A DNA stretch of 44,203 bases from Planctomycetota bacterium (GCA_003576845.1 QEVJ01000032.1:1-44203); one strand, 5' to 3'; counted from the first letter of the stretch, positions 7,151 through 15,720 are shown. The notes: generated by a model from the sequence alone, not told the origin. A program made the numbers and translations.

Positions 7151-8016
7151 AGAAACAGTCGTCGCCCCTCGCCGCCCGCCTCGCCGCGTGGTGGACGATC
7201 TTGCGCATCTCCGTCGAAGAGCGCCTCGTCTATCGCGGCGATTTCGCCTTGGGCACGCTGATGCGGTTTCTGCCGATCGTCACCCAAATCTTCCTCTGGG
7301 CCGCGATTTTCTCCGCGATCGAGAACACTGCCGAGCACCGGGCGGCCACGAGCGAGCCTGCCCGCATCGCCGGCTATCGTTATGAAGATTTCGTGGCCTA
7401 TTACTTGCTGACGATGATCAGCCGGGCGTTCTCCAGCATGCCGGGCCTTGCTTCGGGCGTCGCCCGCCAAATCCGCGACGGCGAGATCAAGAAATACTTG
7501 ATTCAACCCGTCGACATGATCGGCTTTTTGCTCTTGGGCCGCATCGCGCACAAGCTCGTCTACTACGGCGTCGCCCTCGCCCCGTTCGCGCTCGTGTTCT
7601 ACTTGTGCCGCGGGTTCTTCCCGGGCTGGCCCGCGCCGGAAGTCATGGCCGCGTACGTGGCCTCGCTCGTCATGGCCTTCTTGCTCGGCTTCTTCATGGA
7701 AGCGGCGCTCGGCCTCGTCGGCTTCTGGTTCTTGGAAGTCAGCTCGCTGCTGTTCGTCTATATGCTGTTCAACTTCTTTCTCTCGGGCCACATGTTTCCG
7801 ATCGACATGCTCCCCAGTCCGCTCGACACGATCGTCCGGCTGGTGCCGCTGCAATACCTGGCCTACTTCCCCGCCGCGGTCTTCTTGGGAAAGATCGAAG
7901 GCTCGGACCTCGCCATCGGCCTCGCCTCCCAAGCCGCCTGGGTCGCCGCCTTCATCCTCCTAAGCCGCTGGCTCTTCAACCGCGGCACAAAACGCTACAG
8001 CGCCTACGGCGGGTGA
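7144..8016 (+). CDS. ABC-2 type membrane permease, orphan
   Basis: An approximately 290-residue integral membrane protein of the ABC-2 exporter permease superfamily, closest in appearance to ABC2_membrane_6. About six membrane segments are visible, and the conserved QIRDGEIKKYLIQPVD loop is characteristic, followed by FLSGHMFPIDMLPSPLDT near the last third. Such permeases pair with an ATPase, and usually a second permease, to export polysaccharides, lipids or drugs; no ATPase gene lies in this window. The start is uncertain: a GTG at 7144 lies inside a nonamer repeat, and an in-frame ATG at 7099 lies inside heptads. The mature protein clearly includes LRISVEERLVYRGDFA. Confidence 0.82.
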   Translation: MFKKQSSPLAARLAAWWTILRISVEERLVYRGDFALGTLMRFLPIVTQIFLWAAIFSAIENTAEHRAATSEPARIAGYRYEDFVAYYLLTMISRAFSSMPGLASGVARQIRDGEIKKYLIQPVDMIGFLLLGRIAHKLVYYGVALAPFALVFYLCRGFFPGWPAPEVMAAYVASLVMAFLLGFFMEAALGLVGFWFLEVSSLLFVYMLFNFFLSGHMFPIDMLPSPLDTIVRLVPLQYLAYFPAAVFLGKIEGSDLAIGLASQAAWVAAFILLSRWLFNRGTKRYSAYGG

Positions 8017-8062
8017 GTTCCGCGATAATACCGGATGGCACGAGCTATTGAGTTGGCTCGCC

Positions 8063-8437
8063 TAACGCAGAGGGCAAAGAGTGGCGGGTGGCCACAACCA
8101 AATAACCATCCACAGATGGCGCAGACGTTTGCAGACGAGGAAGGATCGCGTCGAACGGCATTCATCTGCGGTCATCTGCGCAATCTGTGGATGAGTTTTC
8201 CTCCGGTTCGGCCGGTGGCCGTCTTGCTTCCGCATGTGTGGGACGAGAAATCTCTTCAGGATGCGAAGATTCGGACTGCTAACAGTGCAGAGGTTGCGCA
8301 GAGAAGGTCACGAAGTGGCGGCGTTCTGCCCGTGGATTGTTCCAACCGGAAGAAGCAAGTCGCGAAACCGAATCGCGTCTCGGGATCGTTCTCTTCTCTG
8401 CGACCTCTGCGAGTCCTCTGCGCCTCTGCGTTAAGAA
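8063..8437. repeat. Long nonamer-type inverted repeat enclosing a second repeat
   Basis: This is the gap between the permease and the DUF4254 gene; no gene is visible in it. Right arm at about 8394-8437: CTTCTCTGCG, ACCTCTGCG, AGTCCTCTGCG, CCTCTGCGTTAA. Left-arm pieces are TAACGCAGAGGGCAAAG (8063-8079) and GCAGAGGTTGCGCAGAGAAG (8287-8306). A different inverted repeat (8109-8192) sits between the two left-arm pieces, as if one element had inserted in another. Confidence 0.75.
8109..8192. repeat. Inverted repeat of ATCTGCG words nested in the nonamer block
   Basis: Arms 8109-8139 (TCCACAGATGGCGCAGACG...) and 8162-8192 (...CATCTGCGCAATCTGTGGA) are complementary at about 24 of 31 positions with a 22-base loop. 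The internal period is about 10 bp (CATCTGCGG, TCATCTGCGC). Confidence 0.8.
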
Positions 8438-8478
8438 GCGAACCCGCTTCACTTCGCAAACGAACCCAGCGGTGCGAA

Positions 8479-9120
8479 TCAACCAGCCTTTCGCGCCTTG
8501 TAAAGATACGGATTCAGCGTCGGGTCGTTGTACATCTTCAATTGCCGGTACACCTTCAGCCGCTTACGGCCTGCGAAAATATCCAGGAGCAGCCGCTCGA
8601 GCGCCCCCGACAAGTCGTGGCGTTGGACCCGGCAAATCGCCAGCCGTGTCGACACTTTCTGCTTGTGTTCCTCGCTCGCGTCCGTGCGCGACAGTTCTTC
8701 TTCCAGGTGAAACATCCGCAGCGCGAGAATCGACAGCCGGTCGATCGCGCTTCCCGGCGTTTCCGTGTTCGAGGGCGCGTCGTCCGGCGTCACCACGCCC
8801 TGTTCCTCGAGCGCCGCCAAGAGCAACTCGTCCAAATGCTCGATCCGGTCGTTCCGCTGCTGGTTGTGCTTGTCGATCGCCCGCTTCACCGCCGCGATCC
8901 GCTCGTCCGTCGCCTCCGGGCTACGGGCGATGTCCTCTTCGTGCCACAACCGAAAGTTGCACGCATGCTGCTCGCACACGGCGTGCAAAAACCCGCGATA
9001 CAAGTTCTCGATCGGCCCTTCGTGCCACGACGCGACCGTCTCCTCGTGCAACCGCAGAATCTCGGCCACCGAAACCGGACAACTCGAACCAATACCAGCA
9101 GCGACAGCATCGTGGGGCAT
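8479..9120 (-). CDS. DUF4254 domain protein
   Basis: A 213-residue, probably cytosolic helical protein. Family landmarks are clear: TVASWHEGPIENLYRGFLHA, CNFRLWHEEDIAR near residues 55-70, and KRAIDKHNQQRNDRIEHLDE. The C-terminal half is helical (LALRMFHLEEEL, KVSTRLAICRVQRHDLSGAL). The biochemical function of DUF4254 is not established; members are common in planctomycetes and are sometimes near glycosyltransferases. Here no such gene is adjacent. The ATG at 9120 is preferred to an upstream in-frame start at 9189, whose residues are not conserved in character. Confidence 0.8.
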   Translation of the reverse strand: MPHDAVAAGIGSSCPVSVAEILRLHEETVASWHEGPIENLYRGFLHAVCEQHACNFRLWHEEDIARSPEATDERIAAVKRAIDKHNQQRNDRIEHLDELLLAALEEQGVVTPDDAPSNTETPGSAIDRLSILALRMFHLEEELSRTDASEEHKQKVSTRLAICRVQRHDLSGALERLLLDIFAGRKRLKVYRQLKMYNDPTLNPYLYKARKAG

Positions 9121-9262
9121 GACGGCATCCTTGCAATCGGGTGAAAAACGCAAGCGGCGGATTCTAAATGCGTCCGCCCCGCCACACAAGGCAAGCTAGG
9201 CAACCCGCGCGAATTGCGAGGCACTCCAGGCGAGCAATCGCAAATCGCGGTTGACTTCAACC

Positions 9263-9332
9263 TCAATCCTCAATCCTCAATCCTCAATCCTCGCTCCTCG
9301 ATCCTCGATCCTCGATCCTCCATCCTCCGCCC
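9263..9332. repeat. Ten-unit heptad array upstream of the export-repeat gene
   Basis: Ten contiguous 7-bp units: TCAATCC four times, TCGCTCC, TCGATCC three times, TCCATCC, TCCGCCC. Changes are confined mostly to positions 2-4 while the flanking TC and CC persist, which suggests constrained drift and not random decay. It is the longest uninterrupted array in the window. The rest of 9121-9468 holds the promoter candidate below and no gene. Confidence 0.92.
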
Positions 9333-9343
9333 AAAAATTCGCC

Positions 9344-9373
9344 TTGTGGCGGGGTACGCCGTTGTGCCACAAT
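9344..9373 (+). promoter_or_regulatory. Inverted repeat overlapping a weak promoter candidate
   Basis: TTGTGGC (9344-9350) and GCCACAA (9366-9372) are perfect complements separated by 15 bases. A weak promoter (TTGTGG, 18 bp, CACAAT at 9368-9373) coincides with the arms. It may be an operator or merely a hairpin about 95 nt upstream of the start codon. Confidence 0.35.
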
Positions 9374-9468
9374 GCCGGCCGACCCGAGACGTGCGCGGCG
9401 ACCCTTTCTCGGCGTGAAACTCTTTCACGCTGCCGCGCAATTTCATTCCGAGCATGGAGGACCGGAAG

Positions 9469-12400
9469 ATGAGTTTCGCTCTGCGAACGGTTGCGTGCTG
9501 CGCGACGATCGTCGCCGCGCTGTGGCCCGCGAAAGCAATCGGCGACGAAGCCGCGCTCAAACGCACCGCGCCCGACGAGTGCATCGCCTGGTTCTCCTGG
9601 GCGGGCCTCGACGCACTCGCCAAAGACGGCGCAAAGACGAACCGCACGGAACAACTGCTCGCCGACGAAGAAGTCCGCGCGTTTCTCGATTCGATCGCCA
9701 AGAACTTGGACGGCGCGATCGACGTCGGCGACGACGATGACACGAAGCACTTCGCGCAGCTCTTCCGCGTCCTGAGCAAACGTCCCGCCGTCGCGTATCT
9801 CTCAAGAATCGCTCAAGTTAAACGCGAAGCGCCACCCAAGGCGCCGGAGCCGCCGACGACTCCGCCGCAAGCCGCTGTCCTCCAGACGAACAAGGCGTGG
9901 ATCGGTGACGATGGCTTGGAGCGCGTCGGCATCGACTTCGAAGTCCAAGCCACGGCGGGCGATGTGCCGCCTGCGCCCGCTGCAAGCTCGTCAATTGCTC
10001 CCGCAGTCGCGCCGCAACTCGAAGTGCGAGTCGGACCCGGCGGCCCGCCGAGAATCGGGCGCGTTCGCACCGTCGAGAAGAACGGCGAGAAGCGCCGCGA
10101 AGTCGAGTTGGTCTGGCCCCACGCGACCGAGTGGCGCGAGTTCGAAGTCGACGTGCCGATCAACGACGACGGCTCGTGGGGCAAGGGAAGCGACCGGCCC
10201 GTCGCCAGGGAAGAGCTTGAAACCGTTGCGTCGAACATAACACCCACTACCGCGCGATTCGGCCGCTCGCGAAAGGTCACCGTCAATGGCAAAGAGCAAA
10301 ACGAAGTCGAAGTCATCTCGCCGCATGGCAGGGAATGGGTTCGCGTCGACTTCGACCATGAATTGCAGACTGATAGTCCGACGAACCAGGATGAGCCGCT
10401 GCTTCCGGCGGCCCATATGACAGAAGTCGATAGCCTCAAGTCAAAACTATACGGAGGATTTCAAGTAGGCCAAGCGTCGCCGAACTACACGCCCGACCCA
10501 AGTTTCTCCGGCCCACCTGGTCCGGTCTTTCCGCCATCGCCATACGCCCCGCCCGTTCCTGCCATTGCCGCACAAATCTGCACCGACTGCTCAAGTTGCA
10601 CGTCGTGCGAAGCCTCGACTACCGTCTCCGTCATGCACGGCGCGGTCGTGGTCGACCTCGGCGAACACCTTGCCGAAGCGAAAACGCTCTACGACAAGCT
10701 CACGGCCGAAGGATCTGAGCTTCCCAAGCAAACGATCGCGGAAGTTGAGTTTGCGAAGCTCGCCTGGGATCAGCCGATGTATCTTGCGTTCCACGAGGCC
10801 TACCTGATCGTCGCCTTCGACGAAGCCTCCGCCGAGCAGTGCGCGAGCGGTCTCGCCGGCAAGCGCGAAGTGCCGAAGTGGCTCGCCGATGCGGAAGCGA
10901 ATTTGCCCGTCGAGCGCCCCGCTGCGCGGCTGCACGTCAATATCGACGGCATCACGAAGCTCGTCGATGAACCCTTCGAAGAACCGAGCCAGGAGTTCGT
11001 CAAGCTCCTCGGTCTCGATCAGGTGAGCGCAATCTCGTTCGTCGCTGGACTTGACGACCGCGGCACGGCGATCAAAACGTTGTTGACCGCCCGGACCAAT
11101 GGCCCAGAAATCTCGCGTAGAACCCCACGGCGTCCTCGTGATCGACAACAGGAAGTGCCAGTAGTCTTCGATTTTTTCAGCGGGTTTCTTACCCCGGACG
11201 ATCTGTCTCCGATTCCCAGGGACGCCACCATGGCGGCCGCGGGTAAGATCGACGTGAAGAAGATTCTCGGCCTAGGTCTCAAACTCGCAAAGCTGGAGGA
11301 CGACGAAGCAGAATCCGCGTGGGAAGAAGCAAAGAAGTATCTGGCCGAGCGCCTTTTTGTCGACCTTTCGAAAGACATCGTCGAAGCGCTCGGCAGCACG
11401 TGGACGCTTCATTATTCTTCGAGCGAAGGCGGACTGATGGCGACTACGTTCACGTTCACCGTCCGAGATGAAGCTCGACTGAAAACGGCACTCGAAAAAC
11501 TGGCACTCGTAGCGAATGCCGAAAACGCCTACGTGCGCAAGTTCACTTATCGCGGGCAGGACGTTTACTATTGGCAAGGTGGTGACGACGGCGGAAGCGC
11601 GGCATGGTGCATTCGCGATGGACGTCTCGTCGCAAGTTTATTGCCCCAGACAATCAAGGCCCATATCGCCCGCGGGCCACTAAAAGAAACGCTTGCCGAT
11701 GTGCCGGACGTAAGGAAACTCTTACCTGTAGGAGAAAAGCCAACATCCGGCCCGCTCGTGCTTTCTTACACTGACACGCGCGGCATCTTACAGTGGTGTT
11801 ACCAATACGGCTCGTTCCTCTTGCCGACGATCGGCCAGCAACTTGCCCAAGCCGATGAAGTCACACTCGCCTTGCACGACTTCCCGTCGCTCGCCGTGAT
11901 CGAGCAATACTTCGCCCCCAGCATCACCACCGTCTCGCGCACCGACGCCGGCCTGCTCATCGACAGCCGCCAAACCGTGCCGATGATGTCGGGCATGTTG
12001 TTCACCCTCGTCGCCGCGCGCGGCGTCGAGAGCACGATGGGCGATCCGCTCGGCCTGGCCGACGTCGCCGACCTAGCGTCCTCGGTCGTAGATCTCCCCA
12101 CGGACATCGCGGTCGCCGCCGGCGGAATCGGTGGGTCGAGCATTTCGCCCTATTGGCATAACGACGACGTCCAGTATTTCCCGGCGACGCCCGACGCACT
12201 TCCGGTGGTGCCCCTGCCCCCGAACACAGCCAGCCCTGGCGTCGGCGGGCCAGGTCCGGTAGCGCCTCCTGCGTATGCCCCACCCGGCACACCCGTTCCC
12301 TACGCGCCCAGCGTGCCCGGCCAACCCTACATTCCGCCGCCGGCAACCGCGCCGACATTTCCGCCCGCGTATTATCCGGCACCCGTGCCGCCAATGCCGC

Positions 12401-13998
12401 GGGCGCCGGTCGCCATCCCGGCACCACCGAACGTGCCGCTCAGTGTTCCCGCCGGCCTCGCGCCGCACGTCAAACCGCAGCCGGCGACACCGACGCCTCC
12501 CGCGCCGCTTCCGCCTCCTGCCGTGCTGCGCAATGTACCCGCTGGCAAGCTCTGGCAAGGCGCACCAGCCGCAGTGGCGCCCGGCACGACGGCGCCGGCG
12601 GCCTACGCCGCTCCGCTCAGTCCGCCACCTTCAACGGCGGCTTCGCCGGCAACGTACTCGGGTCCCGGTCCGAGCGTCATCGGTCCGCCACGCGATGGGC
12701 CTAACGCCGACGGTGCGCTTGACGTGCCGCATGGCGTTGGCGATCGCTATCCCAACCCGTTCGCCAACAAATTGGCGGAGGCTCCCGGTTCTGCTGATGC
12801 GGCGCCACGGGAAAAGCCTAAGGCTACTGCGCAACCGTCCGACAAAGCCAAGCCGGTCAAAGGCGTGCCGTCGGGTCGTCCATCGCGAAAACTCTTCCGC
12901 CGACGCGCGGATGCGCCAACCAATCGCACGATCGAAACGATGGACTTGCTGTCCGTCGAGTTGATTCGAGGCGTGCCGAAGCCGCCCAAGGTGATCCAGC
13001 CTGGAGATCGCCTGCAAGTCCTCGTCGAGGGCACGGATTATTCACCGCTATCGGGAGTATTCCAAATCTGTCCCGAAGGAACGTTGGGCGGCTTGGACGC
13101 GCTTCGCGTCGGCGGACTCTCGCTGGAGAAAGCGCGCGCTGCGGTCGAGGACTACCTTCGTACTCCCACGAATGACCCAAGAGTATCCATCAGCCTCATT
13201 GAATTTGCCGGTCAGGCCCAAATCTCCGGCCACCATTCGCTCGGACCCGGCGGTTACCTTCAATTTGGCCCTCGCGGCGTAAAAGTCGTAGGTCTCACGC
13301 TCGACGAAGCGAAGGTCGAAATTGAGAAGCTGCTGGGCGAGCGCTTCGAATCGCCGGAAGTCCGTCTTTCGTTTCCAACGGACGCGGTAACGGAGCAAGA
13401 TGCCAAGTCCGTCGCCGCTCGTCTCGTCGAGAATCCGAAACCGTCCAATCCCGCGGTGTGGGCCAAGAACTTTCGGCTCCAACCGAACGATGTCCTCTCC
13501 CTCGAAACGGTCTGCGTCCAGCCACAGGACTCTTACAAGCTCGCCCCAAACGACCAGGTAAGCACTTGGATCGAAAAGACAAAAGACGGTCATACGTACT
13601 GGGCATCGGGCGAAGTGCTCGATGACGGGACGTATGAAATCGGCGGCGACTTCGGCATCGTTAAAATTGCCGGACTGACGGTGTCCGAAGCACGCGAGGT
13701 GGTGCGAAAGCAAGTGCGTACTACCTCGCCGAACGCCCGCACGTCGTTCGACCTGGACCTCAGCCTCATTGAAAACAACCTCGTCAAGGGTTATTGCATC
13801 GGCGGCGACGGCCAAATTCAACTCGGTCGGTACGGCAACGTCGACGTCGTCGATTGTCCTCTGGCCGAAGCCCGCACGCGTATCGAGGCCAGGCTAAAAG
13901 AACACTTCGGCGACGCCGAGGTTCAACTCGATGCACGGCCGAGCGGCAAGATCGGCGACTCCGGCGTAAGGGTCGGTTTCAGCAAATGGGGGTTCTAG
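9469..13998 (+). CDS. Large secreted protein with polysaccharide-export-like C-terminal repeats
   Basis: The 1509-residue product opens with a signal peptide (ending near residue 25, WPAKAIGDE). The N-terminal region to about 360 includes two similar basic segments (RVRTVEKNGEKRREVELVWP and RSRKVTVNGKEQNEVEVISP), each followed by REF or REWV. A proline-rich spacer precedes a CTDCSSCTSC cluster (Cys371, 374, 377, 380). Residues about 385-890 form an unrecognised globular region, and about 905-1070 is a long Pro/Ala linker. From about 1170 to the end are three repeats resembling the Poly_export/SLBB modules of Wza-type outer-membrane proteins (IQPGDRLQVLVEG, LGGLDALRVGGLSLEKA, VVGLTLDEAKVEIEKLL, IAGLTVSEAREVV, VDCPLAEARTRIE). 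GGAGG at 9456-9460 supports the ATG at 9469. No kinase or polymerase of a capsule locus is adjacent. Confidence 0.75.
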   Translation: MSFALRTVACCATIVAALWPAKAIGDEAALKRTAPDECIAWFSWAGLDALAKDGAKTNRTEQLLADEEVRAFLDSIAKNLDGAIDVGDDDDTKHFAQLFRVLSKRPAVAYLSRIAQVKREAPPKAPEPPTTPPQAAVLQTNKAWIGDDGLERVGIDFEVQATAGDVPPAPAASSSIAPAVAPQLEVRVGPGGPPRIGRVRTVEKNGEKRREVELVWPHATEWREFEVDVPINDDGSWGKGSDRPVAREELETVASNITPTTARFGRSRKVTVNGKEQNEVEVISPHGREWVRVDFDHELQTDSPTNQDEPLLPAAHMTEVDSLKSKLYGGFQVGQASPNYTPDPSFSGPPGPVFPPSPYAPPVPAIAAQICTDCSSCTSCEASTTVSVMHGAVVVDLGEHLAEAKTLYDKLTAEGSELPKQTIAEVEFAKLAWDQPMYLAFHEAYLIVAFDEASAEQCASGLAGKREVPKWLADAEANLPVERPAARLHVNIDGITKLVDEPFEEPSQEFVKLLGLDQVSAISFVAGLDDRGTAIKTLLTARTNGPEISRRTPRRPRDRQQEVPVVFDFFSGFLTPDDLSPIPRDATMAAAGKIDVKKILGLGLKLAKLEDDEAESAWEEAKKYLAERLFVDLSKDIVEALGSTWTLHYSSSEGGLMATTFTFTVRDEARLKTALEKLALVANAENAYVRKFTYRGQDVYYWQGGDDGGSAAWCIRDGRLVASLLPQTIKAHIARGPLKETLADVPDVRKLLPVGEKPTSGPLVLSYTDTRGILQWCYQYGSFLLPTIGQQLAQADEVTLALHDFPSLAVIEQYFAPSITTVSRTDAGLLIDSRQTVPMMSGMLFTLVAARGVESTMGDPLGLADVADLASSVVDLPTDIAVAAGGIGGSSISPYWHNDDVQYFPATPDALPVVPLPPNTASPGVGGPGPVAPPAYAPPGTPVPYAPSVPGQPYIPPPATAPTFPPAYYPAPVPPMPRAPVAIPAPPNVPLSVPAGLAPHVKPQPATPTPPAPLPPPAVLRNVPAGKLWQGAPAAVAPGTTAPAAYAAPLSPPPSTAASPATYSGPGPSVIGPPRDGPNADGALDVPHGVGDRYPNPFANKLAEAPGSADAAPREKPKATAQPSDKAKPVKGVPSGRPSRKLFRRRADAPTNRTIETMDLLSVELIRGVPKPPKVIQPGDRLQVLVEGTDYSPLSGVFQICPEGTLGGLDALRVGGLSLEKARAAVEDYLRTPTNDPRVSISLIEFAGQAQISGHHSLGPGGYLQFGPRGVKVVGLTLDEAKVEIEKLLGERFESPEVRLSFPTDAVTEQDAKSVAARLVENPKPSNPAVWAKNFRLQPNDVLSLETVCVQPQDSYKLAPNDQVSTWIEKTKDGHTYWASGEVLDDGTYEIGGDFGIVKIAGLTVSEAREVVRKQVRTTSPNARTSFDLDLSLIENNLVKGYCIGGDGQIQLGRYGNVDVVDCPLAEARTRIEARLKEHFGDAEVQLDARPSGKIGDSGVRVGFSKWGF

Positions 13999-14108
13999 CA
14001 ATTCGTGGGCGCTACCAGAAGTGGCATTTTTCTGCCTCTGACGCGACAATTGGCGGCATGCGCGGCCCAGCGGTTTTTCAGCGCCGACGCGATTCTTCCA
14101 CGCCAATT

Positions 14109-14222
14109 GTGAATGGAAAATGGTGAATAGCGAATGGTGAACGAAGGCGCCGCGTCGGCGCGTGCTCCGCGCCATTCACGATTCACAATTCACCATTTAC
14201 CACTCACCATTCGCCCCCACGG
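14109..14222. repeat. Facing heptad arms before the pterin-binding gene
   Basis: Right arm 14174-14222: ATTCACG, ATTCACA, ATTCACC, ATTTACC, ACTCACC, ATTCGCC, CCCACGG, ending 5 bases before the start codon. Left arm about 14109-14143 reads GTGAATGGAAAATGGTGAAT and onward, complementary at about 28 of 34 positions. Words ATTCACC and ATTCACA recur at 27598-27632. Confidence 0.85.
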
Positions 14223-14227
14223 CAGCG

Positions 14228-15637
14228 ATGTCCGCCGACCATATCCACTTCGTCACCGGTCGCCTCGCCGAGCCGTCGCTCCGCGCGATCGTTGACGATC
14301 TGGCCAAGAAAGTCGGCTTTGCGTACTCGATCGACGTGCTGCCGATCTCGGTGGCGGCGCTGATGACGCCGAAGTGGATTCTGCGGCATTGGCATGTGCC
14401 CGCGGAGGCGACGCGGGTGATGATTACCGGCTACTGCGACGGCGAGTTGACCGAGCTTTCCGCCGCCGCGGGCATTCCCGTCGTCCGCGGCCCGCGCGAT
14501 CTGCGACAACTGCCCGAGCACTTCGGCCGCCCAAGCGCGCTCGCGGAAGACTACGGCCGCTACGACATCGAGATTCTCGCCGAGATCAACTTCGCCCCGC
14601 GGCTCGCACTGGCCGACATTCTGTGCATGGCCGAAGCCTACCGCCGCGATGGCGCGGACGTGATCGACTTAGGCTGCGATCCCGGCACGACGTGGACCGG
14701 CGTCGGCGACGCGGTCCGCGCCCTCCGCGACGCGGGCCATCGCGTCTCCATCGACAGCCTTAACGTCGCGGAAATCGCCGCCGCCGCCAACGCCGGCGCG
14801 GAACTCGTCCTCTCCGTCGACCAGTCCAATCGCTGCGCCGCCGCCGACTGGGGCATCGAAGTCGTCGCCATCCCCGACACGCCCGGCACGCTCGACGGAC
14901 TCGATGCCACGCTCGAACATCTCAGCAACGCCGGCGTCCCCACGCGGATCGACCCAATCCTCGAACCGATCGGCTACGGCTTCGCTGGCAGTCTCGGCCG
15001 GTATCTCGAAGTCCACCGCCGCTGGCCCGACGCGCCGATGCTCATGGGCATCGGAAATCTCACGGAACTGACCGACGCCGACTCGGCCGCGATCAACGTT
15101 TTGTTGCTCGGCTTCTGCCAGGAACTCGGCATCCGCAGCGTGCTCACCACGCAAGTCATCAATTGGGCGCGAAGTAGCGTCCGCGAGTGCGACCTCGCCC
15201 GCCGTCTCGTTTACCACGCGGTCACGCGCCGCACGCTACCGAAGCACGTCGAGCCGCGGCTCGTCGTGCTCCGCGACGCGCGGACGCTAGAGCACGGACA
15301 GCAAACGCTCGACCAACTCGCCGCGTCGATCAAAGACAACAACTATCGCCTCTTCGCCGAAGGCGGACTCATCCACCTCGTCACCGCCGGGTTGCACCTT
15401 GCGGACAACGACCCGTTCGTCCTGTTCGACAAGCTGCGCTCGAGCGGCCCCAGCGGCGAACCGCCCAAGAACCTCGACCCCAGCCACGCCTTCTATCTCG
15501 GCTATGAAATGGCCAAAGCCGCGGTTGCCCTCGCCCTCGGCAAAGACTATCGCCAGGACGAAGCGCTCGATTGGGGCTTCTTAACCGTGCCGGAAACGAC
15601 CCACCGGCTGAAGAAAAACCCCGACGCATCGCCGTAG
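14228..15637 (+). CDS. Dihydropteroate-synthase-related pterin-binding protein (DUF6513 type)
   Basis: The 469-residue product has an N-terminal extension (residues 1-105, VTGRLAEPSLRAIVDDLAKK) followed by a TIM-barrel pterin-binding domain. Landmarks are EILAEINFAPRLALADILCM, DGADVIDLGCDPG (strand with the pterin-site aspartate), GHRVSIDSLN, and MLMGIGNLTELTDADSAAIN. This arrangement matches the dihydropteroate synthase-related family found in methanogens, methylotrophs and planctomycetes, where it is linked to tetrahydromethanopterin synthesis, not folate. The C-terminal part (LRDARTLEHGQQTLDQLAAS onward) is family-specific. The start at 14228 follows a heptad array; the upstream in-frame ATG at 14162 lies in repeat sequence. 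The TAG stop lies within the palindromic repeat at 15633. Confidence 0.82.
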   Translation: MSADHIHFVTGRLAEPSLRAIVDDLAKKVGFAYSIDVLPISVAALMTPKWILRHWHVPAEATRVMITGYCDGELTELSAAAGIPVVRGPRDLRQLPEHFGRPSALAEDYGRYDIEILAEINFAPRLALADILCMAEAYRRDGADVIDLGCDPGTTWTGVGDAVRALRDAGHRVSIDSLNVAEIAAAANAGAELVLSVDQSNRCAAADWGIEVVAIPDTPGTLDGLDATLEHLSNAGVPTRIDPILEPIGYGFAGSLGRYLEVHRRWPDAPMLMGIGNLTELTDADSAAINVLLLGFCQELGIRSVLTTQVINWARSSVRECDLARRLVYHAVTRRTLPKHVEPRLVVLRDARTLEHGQQTLDQLAASIKDNNYRLFAEGGLIHLVTAGLHLADNDPFVLFDKLRSSGPSGEPPKNLDPSHAFYLGYEMAKAAVALALGKDYRQDEALDWGFLTVPETTHRLKKNPDASP

Positions 15638-15707
15638 CGGAAGTCGCCGGACTTCCGAGGCTTGTCGCCTGAACCGGGATCTCGGAAGTCTGGCGACTTC
15701 CGCTACG
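15633..15707. repeat. Stop-proximal palindrome, two-hairpin copy
   Basis: The left half is CGTAGCGGAAGTC-GCCG-GACTTCCG and the right half is CGGAAGTC-TGGC-GACTTCCGCTACG, with about 25 bases between. Each half is a hairpin, and the halves are also complementary to each other. The TAG of the first arm (15635-15637) is the actual stop codon of the upstream gene. Confidence 0.9.
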
Positions 15708-15720
15708 ATTTCGCGACGCC

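Noticed and set aside
9263-9332. CRISPR-like or telomere-like repeat
   Set aside because: Units are 7 bp with no spacers, and no cas gene or chromosome end context is present. Direct array repeats are better described as heptads.
15633-15707. A tRNA or riboswitch
   Set aside because: The structure is a pair of inverted hairpins repeated at four loci with no cloverleaf or known aptamer features.
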